A DNA stretch of 64,000 nt from Panulirus ornatus (taxonomy: Eukaryota; Arthropoda; Malacostraca; Decapoda; Palinuridae): the NCBI RefSeq assembly GCF_036320965.1, contig NC_092262.1, forward strand, positions 2,574,253 to 2,638,252, given 5' to 3'. Shown in pieces: positions 62,238 through 64,000 of this stretch. Within the stretch, counting starts at the first letter, position 1, and each line of letters starts with the position of its first letter. The notes beneath the pieces are model-generated. The model made no database searches and had not been told where the DNA came from. It saw nothing but the letters and a program-made list of their open reading frames with translations. The position numbers and the translations under genes were made by a program.

Positions 62238-64000
62238 ATTATACTTTGTCGCTGTCTCCCGCGTTTGCGAGGTAGCGCAAGGAAACAGACGAAAGAAATG
62301 GCCCAACCCCCCCCCCATACACATGTATATACATACGTCCACACACGCAAATATACATACCTACACAGCTTTCCATGGTTTACCCCAGACGCTTCACATG
62401 CCTTGATTCAATCCACTGACAGCACGTCAACCCCGGTATACCACATCGCTCCAATTCACTCTATTCCTTGCCCTCCTTTCACCCTCCTGCATGTTCAGGC
62501 CCCGATCACACAAAATCTTTTCACTCCATCTTTCCACCTCCAATTTGGTCTCCCTCTTCTCCTTGTTCCCTCCACCTCCGACACATATATCCTCTTGGTC
62601 AATCTTTCCTCACTCATTCTCTCCATGTGCCCAAACCACTTCAAAACACCCTCTTCTGCTCTCTCAACCACGCTCTTTTTATTTCCACACATCTCTCTTA
62701 CCCTTACGTTACTTACTCGATCAAACCACCTCACACCACACATTGTCCTCAAACATCTCATTTCCAGCACATCCATCCTCCTGCGCACAACTCTATCCAT
62801 AGCCCACGCCTCGCAACCATACAACATTGTTGGAACCACTATTCCTTCAAACATACCCATTTTTGCTTTCCGAGATAATGTTCTCGACTTCCACACATTC
62901 TTCAAGGCCCCCAGAATTTTCGCCCCCTCCCCCACCCTATGATCCACTTCCGCTTCCATGGTTCCATCCGCTGCCAGATCCACTCCCAGATATCTAAAAC
63001 ACTTCACTTCCTCCAGTTTTTCTCCATTCAAACTCACCTCCCAATTGACTTGACCCTCAACCCTACTGTACCTAATAACCTTGCTCTTATTCACATTTAC
63101 TCTTAACTTTCTTCTTCCACACACTTTACCAAACTCAGTCACCAGCTTCTGCAGTTTCTCACATGAATCAGCCACCAGCGCTGTATCATCAGCGAACAAC
63201 AACTGACTCACTTCCCAAGCTCTCTCATCCCCAACAGACTTCATACTTGCCCCTCTTTCCAAAACTCTTGCATTTACCTCCCTAACAACCCCATCCATAA
63301 ACAAATTAAACAACCATGGAGACATCACACACCCCTGCCGCAAACCTACATTCACTGAGAACCAATCACTTTCCTCTCTTCCTACACGTACACATGCCTT
63401 ACATCCTCGATAAAAACTTTTCACTGCTTCTAACAACTTTCCTCCCACACCATATATTCTTAATACCTTCCACAGAGCATCTCTATCAACTCTATCATAT
63501 GCCTTCTCCAGATCCATAAATGCTACATACAAATCCATTTGCTTTTCTAAGTATTTCTCACATACATTCTTCAAAGCAAACACCTGATCCACACATCCTC
63601 TACCACTTCTGAAACCACACTGCTCTTCCCCAATCTGATGCTCTGTACATGCCTTCACCCTCTCAATCAATACCCTCCCATATAATTTACCAGGAATACT
63701 CAACAAACTTATACCTCTGTAATTTGAGCACTCACTCTTATCCCCTTTGCCTTTGTACAATGGCACTATGCACGCATTCCGCCAATCCTCAGGCTACCTC
63801 ACCATGAGTCATACATACATTAAATAACCTTACCAACCTCAACAATACAGTCACACCCTTTTTTAATAAATTCCACTGCAATACCATCCAAACCTGCTGC
63901 CTTGCCGCTTTCTTCTTCCGCAAAGCTTTCACTACCTCTTCTCTGTTTACCAAATCATTTTCCCTAACCCTCTCACTTTGCACACCACCTCGACCAAAAC
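62238..64000 (-). mobile_element. Young family L copy, running off the right edge
   Basis: Tail, short 3' UTR and an RT frame open for 423 codons (62495-63766) from PLYKGKGDKSECSNYRG through FMDLEKAYDRVDRD, GLRQGCVMSPW and FADDTALVADS to [13 protein letters not shown] 1-bp loss in a T-run near 62519 shifts the last codons, and indels cluster at 63790-63910 where the frame moves. Nearly identical to the copy at 58829-62155 in inverted orientation, giving a potential ~1.5 kb hairpin around the TA tract. The element continues beyond the window. Confidence 0.93.

Overview
This window looks like repeat-dominated nuclear DNA from an arthropod, most likely a decapod crustacean. That call is inference: it rests on the retroelement mix, very long (TA)n tracts, tRNA-like SINEs and the absence of any intact host gene. 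I recognise no intact single-copy protein gene, rRNA or functional tRNA. About 75-80% of the window is copies of one non-LTR retrotransposon, called family L here. It has a single ORF of about 998 codons with an N-terminal APE-type endonuclease (LSETK, GAYAPG, GDLNAK, SDH) and a reverse transcriptase (FMDLEKAYD, GLRQGCVMSP, FADD). It is RTE-like, but the clade needs a tree. The best copy lies at 58829-62155 (+), with one 1-bp frameshift; a second nearly full-length copy lies at 1971-5272 (-). Nearly all others are 5'-truncated, broken or chimeric.

Layout. 1-5272: minus-strand L copies, a TA tract and an imperfect (ATT)n array. 3521-20958: a direct tandem duplication of about 9 kb (units 3521-12472 and 12479-20958, joined through 6 extra bases). 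Each unit holds the 5' part of an L copy, a repeat called R1, a broken fragment of an SRSF4/6 (B52)-type splicing-factor gene, plus-strand L fragments and TA tracts. 20959-35094: a patchwork of L fragments in both orientations, with two small local tandem duplications and a long (CT)n. 35095-35333: a short non-autonomous element sharing both ends with family L. 35500-46585: the only partly non-L stretch, with single-copy-looking spacers, a 5'-truncated L copy, two Penelope-like element (PLE) remnants with GIY-YIG endonuclease sequence, a degenerate ~40-bp minisatellite and a decayed Jockey-like element. 46586-55580: three large L copies separated by TA tracts. 55582-57340: a third PLE remnant on the minus strand. 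57435-58828: an L fragment, two tRNA-like SINE heads, and a chimera of L 5' ORF sequence, a piece of ubiquitin coding sequence and R1, directly upstream of the best L copy. 62236-64000: another young L copy, convergent with it.

How the parts relate. L copies meet mostly at (TA)n tracts. The 3' tails of L run into (TA)n and its 5' ends are preceded by (TA)n, which suggests insertion into the TA tails of older copies in either orientation; misassembly at TA tracts is the main alternative. The three PLE remnants share a terminal segment with a hammerhead-ribozyme-like core; each copy is mutated at different core positions, while their consensus has the complete core. Both L copies with a preserved 5' end carry R1 upstream, once joined to an SRSF fragment and once to a ubiquitin fragment, which points to capture of host sequence at the L 5' side.
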